64,000 nt of DNA from Mesorhizobium ventifaucium (GTDB lineage Bacteria; Pseudomonadota; Alphaproteobacteria; Rhizobiales; Rhizobiaceae), in NCBI RefSeq assembly GCF_935822925.1, contig NZ_CAKXZS010000003.1, positions 267,311 through 331,310 on the forward strand, in the 5' to 3' direction. Shown piece after piece: positions 39,166 through 47,469 of the stretch (position 1 is the first letter of the stretch; each line of letters starts with the position of its first letter). The notes under the pieces were generated by a model. The model saw nothing but the letters and a program-made list of their open reading frames with translations. It had not been told where the DNA came from and ran no database searches. The translations under genes were made by a program, and so were the position numbers.

Positions 39166-39529
39166 AGATGCCGGAGCGGACTGCCTCCAGATAGGCAAGC
39201 ACCTTGTCCGTCTTGCCCTCTCGAACGAGATCGTAGGCGGTCTTTCCCGCCCAGCCGGGGATCGGCTGATGCTTGAACCAGATCGCCGCACGCTGTTCAT
39301 CGCCGGCCATCTCGCCTGCCATCGCCAGGATACGGACGATCGGACTCAGGGCGGCGTCGACCTTGCGCGCGCCGGTCTTGGCGGCAAGCGTGTTGCGCGC
39401 GACGCCGATCAGGCCCGCCAGTTCGGTCAGATTGACCCCCAGCAGTTCAGCCACCCGTCTTGCCGAAAGAAATGGCGTCCGCTCGTCGCCAAAGCGCGAT
39501 GCTCTGATATCGAGAGCTGCGGTATTCAT
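39158..39529 (-). CDS. Xre/MbcA/ParS-type antitoxin (DUF2384) for the RES toxin
   Basis: A 123-residue antitoxin of the Xre-DUF2384 class. An N-terminal helix-turn-helix (RVAELLGVNLTELAGLIGVARN) binds DNA, and the C-terminal DUF2384 part (KHQPIPGWAGKTAYDLVREG, then LAYLEAVRSGIYA) blocks the toxin site. The start at 39529 (MNTAALDI) has AGGA seven bases upstream, better than the longer in-frame option at 39547. The overlapping RES gene follows immediately. The pair is complete and looks functional. Confidence 0.86.
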   Translation of the reverse strand: MNTAALDIRASRFGDERTPFLSARRVAELLGVNLTELAGLIGVARNTLAAKTGARKVDAALSPIVRILAMAGEMAGDEQRAAIWFKHQPIPGWAGKTAYDLVREGKTDKVLAYLEAVRSGIYA

Positions 39530-39614
39530 AACAGGTTCCTGGCACATTTTGAACAGAACACGCTCAAAATATGCTCATTCTACGCGAAATTCAAGCTCAA
39601 CAAATGCGGATCAG

Positions 39615-40856
39615 CTACCGCCTTCGCTTCGGCTTCTCCAGAAGCGCGACGGCCTCGACATGCGGCGACCACAGGAACTGGTCGATCGGCGTCACGCTTT
39701 TGAGGGCGTAGCCGCCTTCGACAAGGATGCGCAAGTCGCGCGCCAGCGTCACCGGATTGCAGGAAACCGCGGCGACAAGCGGCACGTCGGAACGGGCGAT
39801 CTGCCTGGACTGGTCCTCAGCGCCGGCACGGGGCGGGTCGAAGACAACGCCATCGAAGGTATTCAACTCCTTAAATGTAAGCGGCCGCCGGAACAGGTCG
39901 CGGCGTTCGCTGGTCACCCGCTTGAGACCGCTGGCGAAACGGAACGCCCGGTCGAGCGCCAGAAGCGCTGCCGCATCGCCTTCCACCGCATGGACCTCCG
40001 CCTTGGCGGCGAGGCGCAGCGCAAAGCTGCCGCAGCCGGCGAAGAGATCGGCAACCTTTTTGGCGCGCGCGAGGTGCCGGCCGACGGCGTCCACCATCGT
40101 CTGCTCGGCGGCCTCGGTGGCCTGCAGGAAGGCGCCCGGCGGCACCGCTACAGCGACGCCGCCGAATGTGACCACCGGTTTTTTGGGCTCGATGATGATC
40201 TCGCCATCGATCGAAAGCCTGGCCAACCCCTGAGCGATGACGAAATTGGAGGCGACGCGGCGCTGGTTCTCGCCGAGCTTGCCGGACTCGTGAACCGCGA
40301 CATCGAGGCCGGAACCGGTCGCCGTGACCGTCATTCGGAACGATTTCGTCGTTGCGCAAACCAGTTCGGCGAGTGCCCTCAGCCGGTCGAGCATTGCGAC
40401 GATCTCGGGCAGCGAGATCGGGCATTCCTCAATGGAAATGATTTCGGACGACAGCGCCCGAACGAAGCCGAGCAGCATGCCGGCCTCGCTCCGCCGTGCG
40501 GTGAACACGACGCGCCGACGCGTCTGCGGCGCGCATGGCACCAGCGCGTCAATGTCGCAAGTGATGCCCTTGCTGTTGAGCGCATGCGCAACCTTGTCGC
40601 GCTTCCACCGATGATAAGCTTCGGCCTCGAGATGCTGGATGGCGCAGCCGCCGCATTCGGTGAAATGCCGACAGGCAGGGTCGATGCGAAGCGGCGAAGC
40701 CTCCAGCACCGACATCAGCGTGGCACGGTCCTTTTCGCGCGCGGCGGTGACGGTTTCACCGGGCAGCGTGAACGGAATGAAAAGCTCGCCGGTTTTGGTC
40801 TCGGCGACGCCGTCGCCCTGGGAGCCCAGCCGTGTGATCGTGAAGCGCGCCGTCAT
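39615..40856 (-). CDS. TrmA/RumA-family RNA 5-methyluridine methyltransferase
   Basis: A 413-residue uridine methyltransferase, acting on tRNA or 23S rRNA. It has an N-terminal TRAM-like part (TITRLGSQGDGVAETKTGEL) and a four-cysteine iron-sulfur site (CRHFTECGGCAIQHLEAE plus a later Cys). The methyltransferase domain carries VADLFAGCGSFALRLA, the catalytic site DPPRAGAE and nucleophile Cys in AVSCNPVTLARDL. The start at 40856 overlaps the tlyA stop by four bases, so both are on one transcript. It cannot be assigned to a precise nucleotide from sequence alone. Confidence 0.9.
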   Translation of the reverse strand: MTARFTITRLGSQGDGVAETKTGELFIPFTLPGETVTAAREKDRATLMSVLEASPLRIDPACRHFTECGGCAIQHLEAEAYHRWKRDKVAHALNSKGITCDIDALVPCAPQTRRRVVFTARRSEAGMLLGFVRALSSEIISIEECPISLPEIVAMLDRLRALAELVCATTKSFRMTVTATGSGLDVAVHESGKLGENQRRVASNFVIAQGLARLSIDGEIIIEPKKPVVTFGGVAVAVPPGAFLQATEAAEQTMVDAVGRHLARAKKVADLFAGCGSFALRLAAKAEVHAVEGDAAALLALDRAFRFASGLKRVTSERRDLFRRPLTFKELNTFDGVVFDPPRAGAEDQSRQIARSDVPLVAAVSCNPVTLARDLRILVEGGYALKSVTPIDQFLWSPHVEAVALLEKPKRRR

Positions 40857-41647
40857 CGGCCTCCGATCCCCTTGCTCTCGACTCCGGCGTCCTTGATCCC
40901 GGCGAGCAGGAACTCGCGATTGCCGTCGCCGCCTTCGATCGGCGACAGATGCAGTCCGAGCGAGCGCCAGCCGGGGACGCCGTCCAGCCAATCCTGCAGC
41001 AGGCCGGCAACCCGCGCGGCATCGTATGGGTCTTTCAGCAAGCCGCCCTTGCCGATCGCCTCGCGGCCCGCCTCGAATTGCGGCTTGACCAGAAATATTG
41101 CTTTGGCGCCGATCCTGGCAATCGCGAGCGCCGGCGGCAGCGCCAGTTTCAACGAGATGAAGCTGACGTCGGAGACGATAAAATCTGGAATGCGATCGGC
41201 AAGATCGGCGGCCGAAAGATCACGGGCGTTCAATCCCTCGATGACGGTCACACGCGGATCGCCAGCGATATCCGGATGTATCTGGCCATGCCCAACATCG
41301 ATAGCCGTGACATGCGCCGCGTCGCGTCCGAGCAGCACTTGAGTGAAGCCTCCGGTCGAGGCGCCGACGTCGAGCGCTTCGCTGCCGGCTGGATCGAAGC
41401 CGAAATAGTCGAGTCCGGCGATCAGCTTCAGCGCAGCACGCGACACATAGCCCTGCGCCGGATCATCGACGGTTATGAGGCAATCAGCCCGGACGATCTG
41501 GCCGGGCTTGCGGGCGATGACGCCGTCAACCGTCACGGTGCCGCGCTCGATCGCGTCGCGGGCGCGAGAGCGGCTGGGGAACAGGCCGCGCGCGACGAGG
41601 AGTTCGTCGAGCCGCTGGCGTGTGCTGGCTGGCAAAGCGGAGCTCAT
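40853..41647 (-). CDS. tlyA: TlyA-family rRNA methyltransferase / haemolysin-like protein
   Basis: A 264-residue TlyA protein. The N-terminal S4 RNA-binding domain is RLDELLVARGLFPSRSRARD plus GTVTVDGVIARKPG, and the C-terminal FtsJ-like methyltransferase has SEALDVGASTGGFTQVLL, HVTAIDVGHGQ and FIVSDVSFISLKLALPPAL. Actinobacterial TlyA 2'-O-methylates cytidines in both rRNA subunits; for rhizobia this is inferred. It is coupled by overlap to the RNA methyltransferase downstream. A secreted haemolysin role is not supported because there is no signal peptide. Confidence 0.9.
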   Translation of the reverse strand: MSSALPASTRQRLDELLVARGLFPSRSRARDAIERGTVTVDGVIARKPGQIVRADCLITVDDPAQGYVSRAALKLIAGLDYFGFDPAGSEALDVGASTGGFTQVLLGRDAAHVTAIDVGHGQIHPDIAGDPRVTVIEGLNARDLSAADLADRIPDFIVSDVSFISLKLALPPALAIARIGAKAIFLVKPQFEAGREAIGKGGLLKDPYDAARVAGLLQDWLDGVPGWRSLGLHLSPIEGGDGNREFLLAGIKDAGVESKGIGGR

Positions 41648-41822
41648 CGGCCTTCATGGCGAAAGCCTGTCACGAAGGCAAGGATATTGGGGAAGACAAC
41701 GAACATCTTGCGAAAGCGGCGAGCGCATCAGGCCGCGCCACAATCTGTTGAATATCGCACCAGGTCCGGCACAATGTTGGGAACGATATGCTCGTGTTTC
41801 TGCCAGAACGTGAGGAGGACGG

Positions 41823-42224
41823 ATGCTGACCGGAACCTGCCATTGTGGCGCGGCCCACTGGACTTTGGAGGGCGATCCCGGCTCGATCACAGCCTGCAGC
41901 TGCACGCTTTGCCGCCGCTATGGCGCGCTGTGGGCCTACGATTATGTCGACGAACGCATCCGCGTTGCGGGACCGACAAGTGCTTATAGGCGCTCCGGAA
42001 AGGATGCCCCGTCGCTCGAGATTCTGTTCTGTCCGACATGCGCCTGTGTGCTGGCCTGGCGTGGCTTGCGCGCCAGTGCCGCCGGTCGCACTCGGATCGC
42101 CGTCAATGTGAGGCTTGCGCCGCCTGACACCGTCGCCGACTTGCCAATCGACCATTTCGATGGTCTCCACACGTTCGAGGACCTGCCGCGCGATGGTCGC
42201 TGCGTGCGCGATATGTGGTTCTAG
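41823..42224 (+). CDS. GFA (glutathione-dependent formaldehyde-activating) family protein
   Basis: A 133-residue zinc protein of the GFA/Mss4-like fold. Zinc ligands are TCHCGAAHW near the N-terminus, CSCTLCRRYGALW (about residues 25-37) and the later CPTCACVLAW. True Gfa enzymes add glutathione to formaldehyde, but most family members have no shown activity. It stands alone between tlyA and a broken TauE permease, on the opposite strand from both, so context gives no clue. The start at 41823 follows GAGGACGG. Confidence 0.88.
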   Translation: MLTGTCHCGAAHWTLEGDPGSITACSCTLCRRYGALWAYDYVDERIRVAGPTSAYRRSGKDAPSLEILFCPTCACVLAWRGLRASAAGRTRIAVNVRLAPPDTVADLPIDHFDGLHTFEDLPRDGRCVRDMWF

Positions 42225-42342
42225 TGGAAAAATCTGACACTCAGTACCGGTGCGGAAGGGCGGAAGATGACCCCTTGCGGTGGTTTGTTCGTGACCGGCC
42301 GAATTCACGCCCATGACCCTAACCCGTCCTTTTTCAGCCTTA

Positions 42343-42750
42343 TCATGAATGTCGCGCATGCTTGTAAATCAGGACATTGCGCTGGCGCGGTTCGAGCGCT
42401 CCAGTTAATTCAAGCATCTGATAGCCGGCCAAGAGTGTGATCAGAGATCCGACAACCCGCAAGAGCGTCCTTTCCCGCGATGCCTTGACCATCTATCCCG
42501 ACAGCGGTGCCGCAAAACGCCTCCAGCGATCAGGCCGGCAGCTGAAGTTAGGTAGTCGCGGAATCCGCTGGCGTGCTCCCAACGGCCGGTAAGAATCGTG
42601 GCGAGGAATCTCAACGAGACCGAAAGGGCAATCAGGAACTCGCTCGCATTGACGGTTCCGACGACGTACCGAGGCTATCCACTTGTGCCAAGCAGGCCGA
42701 TGGCGACGAGATATCTCTCGCCGGAAGCGGTCGAGCAGCAACTTCCAACG
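42343..42750 (-). pseudogene. Broken TauE/SafE-type permease
   Basis: On the minus strand the pieces GERYLVAIGLLGTSG, then after a stop PRYVVGTVNASEFLIALSVS, LIAGGV and in another frame AAPLSG (stop) MVKASRERTLLRVVG and SLITLLAGYQMLELTGAL follow in the order seen in the second half of TauE/SafE sulfite/sulfonate permeases. Two in-frame stops and at least one frame change make it non-functional. The upstream half is not recognisable. Such permeases often stand next to sox genes, and soxY begins 240 bases away on the other strand. The last 240 bases before soxY show nothing else. Confidence 0.6.
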
Positions 42751-42986
42751 CTTCTATTGGTTTTCGGCCCGCCGCAAACTCTATCGTGCAAGTTGAATAT
42801 CGTTGTTGAACAGAACGCATTGGTTTCAAGGGCGTCCATGGCCACTTCCCCAAGATTGCTCCCAGCGGTTGTCGGTGCTAAATTTGGTAGAAGCTGCCGC
42901 ACTGATGTGTCCGAGTGCGCCGCCTGCCGCCGCCGATGCGTTCTTAGAGTGGCCTAAAGAGGTGGCAGGGTTTGGAGACCGGGACG

Positions 42987-43433
42987 ATGAGTTTGACGCG
43001 CCGCGATGTGTTGATCGCCGGGAGTGTGGGGCTTGCCGGGGTCGCGCTCTTCTCGCCGCGGAGCGCGCGTGCGAACGATGAAGCGCTGGATCTCGTCCAG
43101 CAGCTCACCGGACGGACGGCCACGGTGTCGGATCGCCTTCACCTGATAATGCCAACGGACTTCCCGACCGGCTACACCGTGCCCATGAGTCTCGACATCG
43201 ACAGCCCCATGACCGAGGCCGACCATGTGAGGCAGATGCGCGTGTTCGCGCCGCGGAACCCGCTCATCGAAGTGGCCAGTTTCCACTTCGTCCCGCAACG
43301 CAGTCTGCCCCGCGTGTCGACACGCATCCGGCTTGCCAAACCGCAACACGTCGTCGCTGTCGCTGAAATGAATGACGGCATCTTGCTGATGACCACGACG
43401 TGGGTCCGTGTCGCCACGGATGGCTGTGCCTGA
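42987..43433 (+). CDS. soxY: Sulfur-carrier protein SoxY
   Basis: SoxY (148 aa) carries sulfur intermediates on a C-terminal swinging-arm Cys in the Sox pathway. It has a Tat leader (LTRRDVLIAGSVGLAGVALF) matching export with SoxZ. The Ig-like body contains LHLIMPTDFPTGYTVPMSL and VASFHFVPQRSLPRVSTRIRL. The C-terminus ends VRVATDGCA, where SoxY normally ends in GGCGG, so the Cys is kept next to the last residue but the flanking glycines differ. The start at 42987 is preceded by GGAGACC. soxZ follows 15 bases later. Confidence 0.85.
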   Translation: MSLTRRDVLIAGSVGLAGVALFSPRSARANDEALDLVQQLTGRTATVSDRLHLIMPTDFPTGYTVPMSLDIDSPMTEADHVRQMRVFAPRNPLIEVASFHFVPQRSLPRVSTRIRLAKPQHVVAVAEMNDGILLMTTTWVRVATDGCA

Positions 43434-43448
43434 GATCGGAGAGAGACA

Positions 43449-43775
43449 GTGACCACCCCGACACCACGCGTGATCGTGCCAAACACTGCGGCGAAGGGGG
43501 AGATTTTTCAGGTCAAGACCATTATCAGCCATGAGATGGAAACGGGGCTGCGCCATGATGATCAAGGCAATGTAATCCCGCGCAAGATCATCAACAAGTT
43601 TGTCTGCAGCTACAACGAAACCGTGGTGTTCAGTGTCGATCTTCACGAGGCGATTTCGGCCAACCCATTCTTCGAATTTTCCTTGCGCGCGACGGAGAGC
43701 GGCCGGCTCGATTTTGTCTGGGAAGAAGACGGCGGTGCCGTCTATATGTTGTCGCACCAGTTCACGGTCGGTTGA
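43449..43775 (+). CDS. soxZ: Sulfur-oxidation protein SoxZ
   Basis: SoxZ (108 aa) pairs with SoxY to form the sulfur carrier. It begins at GTG 43449 with GGAGAGAC upstream and reads TPRVIVPNTAAKGEIFQVKT, then ISHEMETGLRHDDQGNVIPR, with the conserved KIINKFVCSYN and VSVDL-like strand, and the ending SGRLDFVWEEDGGAVY. No signal peptide is present, as expected, since it is exported with SoxY. The catalytic partners soxXAB and soxCD are absent from the window. Confidence 0.92.
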   Translation: MTTPTPRVIVPNTAAKGEIFQVKTIISHEMETGLRHDDQGNVIPRKIINKFVCSYNETVVFSVDLHEAISANPFFEFSLRATESGRLDFVWEEDGGAVYMLSHQFTVG

Positions 43776-43865
43776 GGTGGCGACGCAATCGAGCTGCGCG
43801 AATTAAAGCGTGACAAGTTGAGTGGGAGCGTGACCGGAAAACTGCGAAACAGACGGGTATTCAGC

Positions 43866-44180
43866 ATGCGCCCCGTCGCGAGATCTGCGATTGCCACGGG
43901 CCTCGTGCTGCTCTTCAGCCAATCCGGCGCGGCGGCGGGGCCCGATCAAGGCGCTCAACTCGCCGCGACCTGTGCGTCCTGCCATCGTCTCGATGGCGGC
44001 GGCACAGGCATTCCCAGCATCATCGGGCTTGGTGAGGAGAGGCTCACCAACGCCCTGCTTGCCTACCGCGCGAGCGAGAGTCCAAATCACATCATGCACG
44101 TTATCGCGCTGTCGCTCAGCGACGAGGAGATCGCGAGTGTCGCGCGCTATGTCGCAGCGCAGGGAAGTAACCCGCGATGA
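43866..44180 (+). CDS. Monohaem cytochrome c, likely electron acceptor of the sulfide dehydrogenase flavoprotein
   Basis: A 104-residue class I cytochrome c with a signal peptide (MRPVARSAIATGLVLLFSQS). The haem site is LAATCASCHRLDGG, with a distal Met candidate in HIMHVIALSLSDEE. It overlaps the flavoprotein gene by four bases, so the two form a flavocytochrome c pair (like FccAB or SoxEF). Canonical FccA has two haems; only one is here. The start is uncertain: ATG 43866 gives a good leader but a weak ribosome site, and TTG 43818 or GTG 43830 are in frame. Confidence 0.85.
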   Translation: MRPVARSAIATGLVLLFSQSGAAAGPDQGAQLAATCASCHRLDGGGTGIPSIIGLGEERLTNALLAYRASESPNHIMHVIALSLSDEEIASVARYVAAQGSNPR

Positions 44181-45445
44181 AATCCTGGACTCGTCGCGAG
44201 TTCGGCCGCCTCACCGGAGCAGCGTTGCTAACGGCGCTTAACCAGCCGAAGGCGCGGGGCCAGGCCAAGGCGCGTGTCGTCGTGATCGGCGGCGGCATCG
44301 GCGGCGCAACCGTCGCCAGATATCTCGCCGCCAGCGCCACGGCTATCGAGGTGACCCTGGTCGAACCGCGGCAGACCTACGCGACCTGTTTCTTCAGCAA
44401 TCTCTATCTCACCGGGCTGCGCTCGTTCGAATCGCTCAGTCATGGTTATGAAGCGCTGGCAAAACAATATGGTATCATCGTCATTCATGAGTCCGCCGTG
44501 GCGATTCACCCGGCGGCGAAAACCGTTGCACTCAACAACGGTTCAAAGCTCAGCTACGACCGTCTCGTTGTTGCGCCAGGCATCGCATTCAGGGATCGGG
44601 CGATTAAGGGCTATGACGAAGCGGCGATGGAGATCATGCCGCACGCCTGGAATGCAGGGCAGCAAACCAGGCTATTGCGCCAGCAACTGGAAAGCATGGA
44701 GGACGGCGGGCTGTTCGTGCTCGTTGCTCCGCCGAATCCGTTTCGCTGCCCGCCCGCCCCCTACGAGCGCGCTTCGCTCGTCGCCTCCTATTTCCAGCGC
44801 CGCAAACCCAAGGCCAAGATTCTGATCCTCGATGCGAAAGACAGCTTCAACGCGCAGGACCTGTTCCAGGACGCTTGGAACCGCCACTATCCGGGAATGA
44901 TCGAATGGCTACCGGCTCAGTTCACCGGCGGGGTCACGGCAATCGACGCGAAGACCCGGTCGGTGATCACCGCGGGAGCAACATTCAAGGCCGCGGTGGC
45001 CAATGTCATCCCGGCGCAAATGGCCGGGCGCTTGGCGCAGCTGGCGGGGCTCGCCAACCGGTCGGGCTGGTGTCCGGTCGATCCGGTCACCTTCGAATCG
45101 GCGCTGCAGCCCGGCGTCCATCTGGTCGGTGACGCGATCATCGGTGGAGATATGCCGAAATCCGCCTTCTGCGCCAACAGCCAGGCCAAAGCCTGCGCCT
45201 TTGCCATCGCGGCCGATCTCACCGGATCAGCGCGTTTCCCCGCGCATTTGTTCAACACCTGCTACACCTATCTCGCCCCCGACGATGCGTTCAGCAACGC
45301 CATCAGCTTCAAGCCCGTCGACGGGAAGCTCAAGAGCGTCATCAGCTTCGTCAGCAAGGTCGAGGAAAGCTCCGAGGTCCGCCGGCAGGCTGCGCGCGCG
45401 GCGGAAGGCTGGTATGACGCCTTCACGCACGACGTGTTTGGCTGA
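44177..45445 (+). CDS. fccB: Flavocytochrome c sulfide dehydrogenase flavoprotein subunit
   Basis: A 422-residue periplasmic FAD enzyme that oxidises sulfide to polysulfide or sulfur and passes electrons to a c-type cytochrome. A Tat leader (TRREFGRLTGAALL) precedes the Rossmann GxGxxG motif VVVIGGGIGGATVARYLA. Two redox cysteines of the family are in NPFRCPPAPYER and NRSGWCPVDPVTFES. The C-terminal FCSD domain includes HVSGDAI-type sequence HLVGDAIIGGDMPKSAF. It can also be named soxF in Sox-associated loci. The last 90 bases are duplicated near 47.5 kb. Confidence 0.92.
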   Translation: MKSWTRREFGRLTGAALLTALNQPKARGQAKARVVVIGGGIGGATVARYLAASATAIEVTLVEPRQTYATCFFSNLYLTGLRSFESLSHGYEALAKQYGIIVIHESAVAIHPAAKTVALNNGSKLSYDRLVVAPGIAFRDRAIKGYDEAAMEIMPHAWNAGQQTRLLRQQLESMEDGGLFVLVAPPNPFRCPPAPYERASLVASYFQRRKPKAKILILDAKDSFNAQDLFQDAWNRHYPGMIEWLPAQFTGGVTAIDAKTRSVITAGATFKAAVANVIPAQMAGRLAQLAGLANRSGWCPVDPVTFESALQPGVHLVGDAIIGGDMPKSAFCANSQAKACAFAIAADLTGSARFPAHLFNTCYTYLAPDDAFSNAISFKPVDGKLKSVISFVSKVEESSEVRRQAARAAEGWYDAFTHDVFG

Positions 45446-45621
45446 TCGCCGTTGCCAAGTGAGGCCAACCGCCGAGGCGGTCCAGGCACGACGACACGGG
45501 GCAAGGCGGGCCATGGACAAGATGATGGAATCCACACCGAGTCATGCTCAACCCGCGCCGCAACGTGTCCCGCTGTTCGTGTCGTGACGGACGTACTGCG
45601 GCCCTGTCGGAAAGGGTAAGG

Positions 45622-46176
45622 TTATGCGTGGGCCTGCCCAGCGATGCGGCATCCCTCGTCATCACATCCGGCATTCGGTTTTGCTTCGCCCGCGCGCCTC
45701 GGCGTCAGCGTATCCCCGATGAGTGTCGCGATCGCAGCACCGAGACGCATGTCATCAAGATGGCCGAACTTGTGAATGTGCAAATATCCGCGCCGGTCGA
45801 TTAGTCTAGAAGCGTTGTCGGCGTGCCCTGCATGCCACAGGCGCGCATGGTCTGTGGACCCTCGCTGCCCGGATCCTGCGCATCGATGCCCATGGGGAAG
45901 GTGATGCGACACTCATGCAGGGCCGCGAGCGCAGCGCGCGTTCCTTGCGCTTCGTGATGCTCGAACACGGTGTACACGCCGATCACGGCGAGATCGTTCT
46001 CGGGGAACGCGTCGCGCGCCTGGACAGCTTGCGGCAGGCCGTGACTAACGCAAACCGGAACACAGTATCTGGAACGCCACCGCGAACACAACCTTGCCGC
46101 GAAGTTCTGCCAGCGGCGAGGGAGCATTGAGCCAATGGGCGATCTGCCAGTCCGGCGCCGGACGGAATTCCGCCAT
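45622..46176 (-). pseudogene. Redoxin (TlpA-like) gene broken by two frame changes
   Basis: From ATG 46176 the frame reads MAEFRPAPDWQIAHWLNAPS and ELRGKVVFAVAFQILCSG, then breaks; an extra T near 46052-46054 joins it to CVSHGLPQAVQARDAFPEND. That frame carries AVIGVYTVFEHHEAQGTRAA and GMQGTPTTLL before a five-base insertion (near 45802-45810) ends it. The third frame goes on IDRRGYLHIHKFGHLDDMR to a stop at 45622. The thiol site would be C-S/P-G-C. It overlaps the protoglobin stop by one base (TGATG), so it was an operon partner. Confidence 0.8.
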
Positions 46177-46769
46177 CAAAAGTCTCCCTCCCTCGCATAG
46201 GGCCTCGACCACAGAATGGCCTGCAGCAACACGGCCTTGCTCCAGGCGGCGTGCATCGCTTCGACCTCGGCGGACGCATGCCCCTTCTTGGCGAGGAACG
46301 GCTTCATGGTGACCGAGATCGGAACGGCGAGTGCGAGCACGTAGCGCATGGGGATATGGGGCGCTGCCGAGACCCCGTCCGTCCTGTTCTTGCCGGAGCG
46401 GTGATGGCGGCGGCCGATCTCGTCCTGCCAGGCAAGCCATGCCTCGTCGTAGTCAGCCCGGCAGGTGTCGAGGATCCATTGGCCGAAGCGCTTGCGCACC
46501 GCATCGAGATAGGCGTCCAACGGCTGATGCGTCTTGGCGTCGCTGAAATAGGCGAGGAGGTGCGGCGTGCTGCCGACGAACCCGTACCAGACGTCGAGGA
46601 TGGCTTCGACTTGATCCTCGACGACGCCGTGCGCCTGGCGCAGCGCGGCGACGTCCGCGTCTCCGAAGAGCAGCGTTGTCTTGAGCGTCGCGAGATCGTC
46701 TTTCGTGAGCGGCGACTTGGGCAGCGTCGTATCGCCGAGCCGGTAACCCGGAATGGAACTGGTCGTCAT
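46176..46769 (-). CDS. Protoglobin
   Basis: A 197-residue single-domain protoglobin that binds haem and gases (O2, CO, NO) and may act in detoxification or sensing. It is strikingly similar to the Methanosarcina acetivorans protoglobin from memory: IPGYRLGDT at the start, VEDQVEAILDVWYGFVGSTP, AVRKRFGQWILDT, the proximal His in DEIGRRHHRSGKNRTD, and MKPFLAKKGH and LWSRPYAREGDF at the end. No signalling domain is attached. It is divergent from the MarR gene and precedes the broken redoxin in one transcript. Confidence 0.93.
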   Translation of the reverse strand: MTTSSIPGYRLGDTTLPKSPLTKDDLATLKTTLLFGDADVAALRQAHGVVEDQVEAILDVWYGFVGSTPHLLAYFSDAKTHQPLDAYLDAVRKRFGQWILDTCRADYDEAWLAWQDEIGRRHHRSGKNRTDGVSAAPHIPMRYVLALAVPISVTMKPFLAKKGHASAEVEAMHAAWSKAVLLQAILWSRPYAREGDF

Positions 46770-46850
46770 GGAATGTCCTCCTTGGGCTTGCCGAGATAAT
46801 TGCTACTTGCAGCGCGAATCCAAGCCGGTCAACACTGATTAGGAGCAATC

Positions 46851-47433
46851 ATGCCTGTTTCGCCAGAGGCTCTCGAAGCCGCCCATCTGATCGACCGGCT
46901 GGAGCGCCTCGCCCGCTCGGGCGAGCAGTCCGGGCGGCTCAATCCCGCTCAGTGGGACGCGCTCAGGTATCTCGCGCGCGCCAACCGTTTCTCGCGCACG
47001 CCAGCGGCGCTTGCTAACTATCTTGCTTCGACGCGGGGGCACGGTGTCGCGGACGCTGGCCTCACTTGAGTACAAGGGCTATGTGTCGCGGGGTCCAAGC
47101 GCGCGCGACGGGCGTTCGGTCGAGTTCGCACTCACTCCGAAGGCGGAACATGCACTGGCGCGCGATCCCCTGCGCATCGTCGCCACAGACATCGAGCAGG
47201 CAACCGACGGCAATGTGGCGAAGCTGCTTGACGGACTCAGGCGCACCCTTAGGAACTCAATCGCCCGCAACAATGGCCGCGCGTTCGGCGCCTGTCTCTC
47301 ATGCTGGCATTTTCGCGTCCGCGTCCGGCTATCGTCCCGGACGCCGCACCATTGCAGCCTGCTCGACGAACCCCTTTCCGAAGCCGACAGCCGCACCATC
47401 TGCGTCGAGCAAGAGCCGGCAGCCGCTGCATAG
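46851..47433 (+). pseudogene. MarR-family regulator with a frameshift
   Basis: The first frame (MPVSPEALEAAHLIDRLERL through TPAALANYLASTRG) is the N-terminal half of a MarR protein. After a run of five G at 47035-47039 the next frame continues with the wing, TVSRTLASLEYKGYVSR and GRSVEFALTPKAEHALARD. It ends with a four-Cys tail (GACLSCWHF ... HHCSLL ... ICVEQEP) like redox- or metal-sensing MarR relatives. Removing one G restores a 194-residue protein. It is divergent from the protoglobin gene, its probable target. An assembly error in the homopolymer is possible. Confidence 0.75.
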
Positions 47434-47469
47434 CTGGATTGAGCGATTGTCCGTGCCATGAAGCCGCTG

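Noticed and set aside
40853..41647. TlyA as a secreted haemolysin
   Set aside because: It has S4 and FtsJ domains and no signal peptide, which fits an RNA methyltransferase.
42598..42957. A 119-codon frame on + before soxY
   Set aside because: It is antisense to the TauE/SafE relic and has no motif.
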